From: Gavia stellata
Taxonomy: Eukaryota; Chordata; Aves; Gaviiformes; Gaviidae
Reading direction: 5' to 3'
DNA length: 64,000 nt
Assembly (NCBI RefSeq): GCF_030936135.1
Contig: NC_082594.1
Span: forward strand, 130,176,668-130,240,667
Shown: positions 20,501 to 64,000 of the stretch, in pieces
How the letters are laid out: each line of letters starts with the position of its first letter
Position numbering within the stretch: position 1 is the first letter of the stretch
Notes under the pieces: model-generated
Told to the model about the DNA's origin: nothing
Databases searched by the model: none
What the model saw: only the letters and a program-made list of their open reading frames with translations
Program-made: the position numbers and the translations under genes

Positions 20501-23268
20501 GACTTTTTAAATATCTTCTGGGGTGCCAAGTTTTATTTAAAATAGATCTTTACAATAATATTATCCTGTGCTTAAACTCTGAATAACATTTAATCAATTT
20601 GAATAAGTAGAGGCTTCTGGCCAGCTTCTGCATTGACGTTGTTTTATAGTATCAGTATGTTGCTGACAGATTCAGTCAAAAGCAAGAATTATCTTTAAGT
20701 GACTGAAAGACTGTAAAAATACCAACAGAATGAAATTGATTTTCAAAGGCAATGTCCTGTGACGGTACTCAGATTGGGTCTGACTTAGAGATTCAAAAAT
20801 ACTGTATGGCTAACTCATGATGCGGCATCCTTTATTGCTAATGCTTTTACCTTTCACGCAAAGCTCTAAAACTGTCCTTTGTGCGAGATAAATCATTATG
20901 TATCTGGCATGCAAAAGAAAGCTAATTGACTCTAGAATTACTTGTTTCACGGCTAATTCATGCAGTGATAAACATATTTTAATTTAATTTCCTTGAAGGG
21001 AAGCTGGAGCTGGACATCCAAGCATTGTTTTCTGTAAGCTATTCTCAGCCTGCATACCAGCAGTCAACAAATGTTGTTCAGTGCATTTCAATTTGAGCAC
21101 TGTGAATACCATTTGGCCCTAAGTTAGAGGAAAAAGAAAAGCTCAAGCAGGGAACCATTTTGTAAGAAATGAATGAAGGTGTGTTTCTTTTCTTAGACAA
21201 AAGGCAGAAAAGACAGGACAATCTTAATTTACTTACTGTTAAGCTCCACAATCCACAGCCTAATTGCTTTGCAGTTGCACTGGCTGTAACCCTTGAGAGG
21301 AACATACCTCCTCAATTGCAGAAGAGGGTAGGCATTGGAGAAAAGTACAGCTTCAATGGGTAATGTTGCTTAAAGTTTTTTGAGAGGGTAGTGTATCTCA
21401 AAAAAAAAAAAAAATCCAAGTAGGCTACTGTGATAAACGATCACAGATTTTTGAGTAGTCTTAGCTGATGGAAGTGAGTCATCAGCTGCTTGGTTACATG
21501 TAGAGCTTGGTAATTTCAGGGGATGTCTTAGTGTGGGGAGTATAGGAAAGTTCTGTAATGGTGTTTGTCAAAAAGGATATTACAGGTTTTATGACAGCGA
21601 CGACAAAAATAGGATACTCATCCAGATCCTTTCTTCTGCTGTCACTCTCCTCTTTCCTTTATTTGAGACTTGAATGCTGGGGAGGTACATATACAGAGTG
21701 TGAAACATCTAATGGAAGTGAAAATTGAGACTGGAGAGTTTTACTATTTATGATATTAGTTCACAGATACAAATTGCTTAGCAATGACGAACAAACAAAT
21801 TCAAGTGTGGAGTTTTTCTGCAGTTGAAGGAACCTTTCGCTTAAGAAATTATTATTCATATCCTAAACTAGCATAGAAGTCTCATATTGAAAAAGACCAT
21901 TCAAAGTTTTAATTGAAGTTAACTGGAAGTACAACCCCCTGAATGGGTATTTCAAAAGCACTTGTAATACTTCATGCTTATCTTGCACTTGGATTTCCAT
22001 GTATGAAAGGTTCGTTATGAATGGAGGGGAATTTTGTTACTGCGTACAAGTCTGTTGTACAGACTTGAAAGAGTGGAGGGAAAATGCACAAAACGACCTT
22101 GTGAAATGACAGTAAGCCTTTGTGCCTTACGGAGTTGCTTCCCTTTTTCTCTGCACTGGACAAAACTGGCTGCTTCAGGAGAGTCACTGCTGTTAGTTGT
22201 CTGCTGGGGTTTGATTTTTGGCTATGTCTGGGGCAGGGTGACAATATGAGGAATTCCTTGCATGATATGACCCTATATAAGATCCCGTGTATGTCACTGA
22301 AGCATGTAATTGTCATGACCATTTGTGCCATTTGATGTTAAGGTGAAGAAAAAATGAAGTGAAAATACAGTATTTCTTTAGAAATTACTGTCTTGTCACA
22401 GACAGCATGGTAAGTGGTGATAAGTAACTCAAAGTATACTTCATGGAATACTTTCTTTTTAAACACAACATCTCTTCATTTTTACTAAGTCTTGATTTTT
22501 TACTTCGTTTATGGTGCTATATTATCCATGGGCTTCTAAGGCCTGAATGGGAGACACTTCAAATGAAGGATCAGTCCTTTGGAAGGACCTATTTGCTCAT
22601 CTAAGATCAAGGCTGAAGCAGTCTGTGATGTAGGAGTTGGTAGTGCTAACAGTTTTCATGCTGCAGACGGTTAACTAAGGTCTATTTATCAGAAAGTAAG
22701 GAAAAAGTCTATCTGTTGTCATTGTGCAGCTGGGAGGTTTTGCTTGAATGCACACCAGTCTGTACTAGCAAGCTGTCCTCATATAATATCTCTGCCCAGT
22801 GATGTCTGAGGAGTTTACAGTGTGATCAAGTGACATCAATTGGGCCATGAGACTACTCCCATCCTGGGCTGTGTTATGAGCTTTCTTGCTGTAGCCTTTT
22901 TCTGCTTCTCCCAAGCTGTAAGTCTCAGTTGATCATGAAGCTGTCTACTGGAGCTCAGCTTCAAGACAGCTTTTTTATTCCAGCTCTGTTGGCTGTGACT
23001 GAGTAGAAATGAAATCTGCCATATGTTATGGTACCGATTTCTTGTGCATTTTTTTAGGTTTTCCATCATTTTGTTTTGAATGAGAGGTACCGTTTTTCCT
23101 AATCCTACTTCTGCAGCATTGGCATTATGAACACTTAAGGAGACAGTACAGGGCTTGGGAAAGAGGAATGGAAAACACCCCATCCTTTTCTTAGCTCTAA
23201 GTGAGGGAAATCGAAACTTCTGAAGTCAGAAGACTAGCTAAGAATCCATCTGCCTTTTTTCATTGCAG
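14510..23268 (+). other. GTF2E1: GTF2E1 intron 1 (8.76 kb)
   Basis: It runs from donor GTCAGT to acceptor TTTTTTCATTGCAG. The first 350 bp are CpG-island sequence. The rest is AT-rich with homopolymer tracts. No repeat family or gene was recognised with confidence. Confidence 0.65.

Positions 23269-64000
<40,732 letters not shown>

Overview
The window is nuclear DNA from a bird. It is AT-rich, has long spliceosomal introns, and carries several CR1 LINE copies, the dominant interspersed repeat of avian genomes. The reading frames match vertebrate RABL3 and GTF2E1. These two genes are also head-to-head neighbours in human (3q13.33), so the locus is conserved across amniotes. I cannot name the species.

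Layout. Positions 1-2412 are the 3' UTR and downstream flank of RABL3. Positions 2413-14119, minus strand, hold the complete RABL3 coding region: eight exons whose joined length is 711 bp, giving 236 residues and a stop, with every junction in phase. Positions about 13720-14850 form a CpG island with a TATA-less divergent promoter between the two genes. It carries three CCAAT boxes, two palindromic NRF1-type sites, ETS-type sites and a YY1/TISU-type element on the RABL3 start codon. From about 14340 to the right edge, plus strand, lies GTF2E1 (TFIIE alpha subunit): an inferred non-coding exon 1, coding exon 2 (23269-23746) with a five-codon upstream ORF, a 36.8-kb intron 2, and exon 3 (60515-60716). 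The remaining GTF2E1 exons, encoding the C-terminal half, lie outside the window.

The introns contain one 5'-truncated, mutated CR1 LINE with reverse-transcriptase remnants (about 41866-43292), four other CR1 pieces in both orientations, five MIR-like (CORE-SINE type) fossils, simple repeats, small hairpins and several stretches that look like conserved non-coding elements. I saw no convincing additional protein-coding gene, tRNA, rRNA or CRISPR array. Most other open frames are chance ORFs or CpG-island artefacts.

The genes share a promoter. RABL3 is an atypical small GTPase of the Rab-like family. GTF2E1 is a general RNA polymerase II initiation factor. The promoter composition (NF-Y, NRF1, ETS, YY1 types, no TATA) fits ubiquitous housekeeping expression of both.
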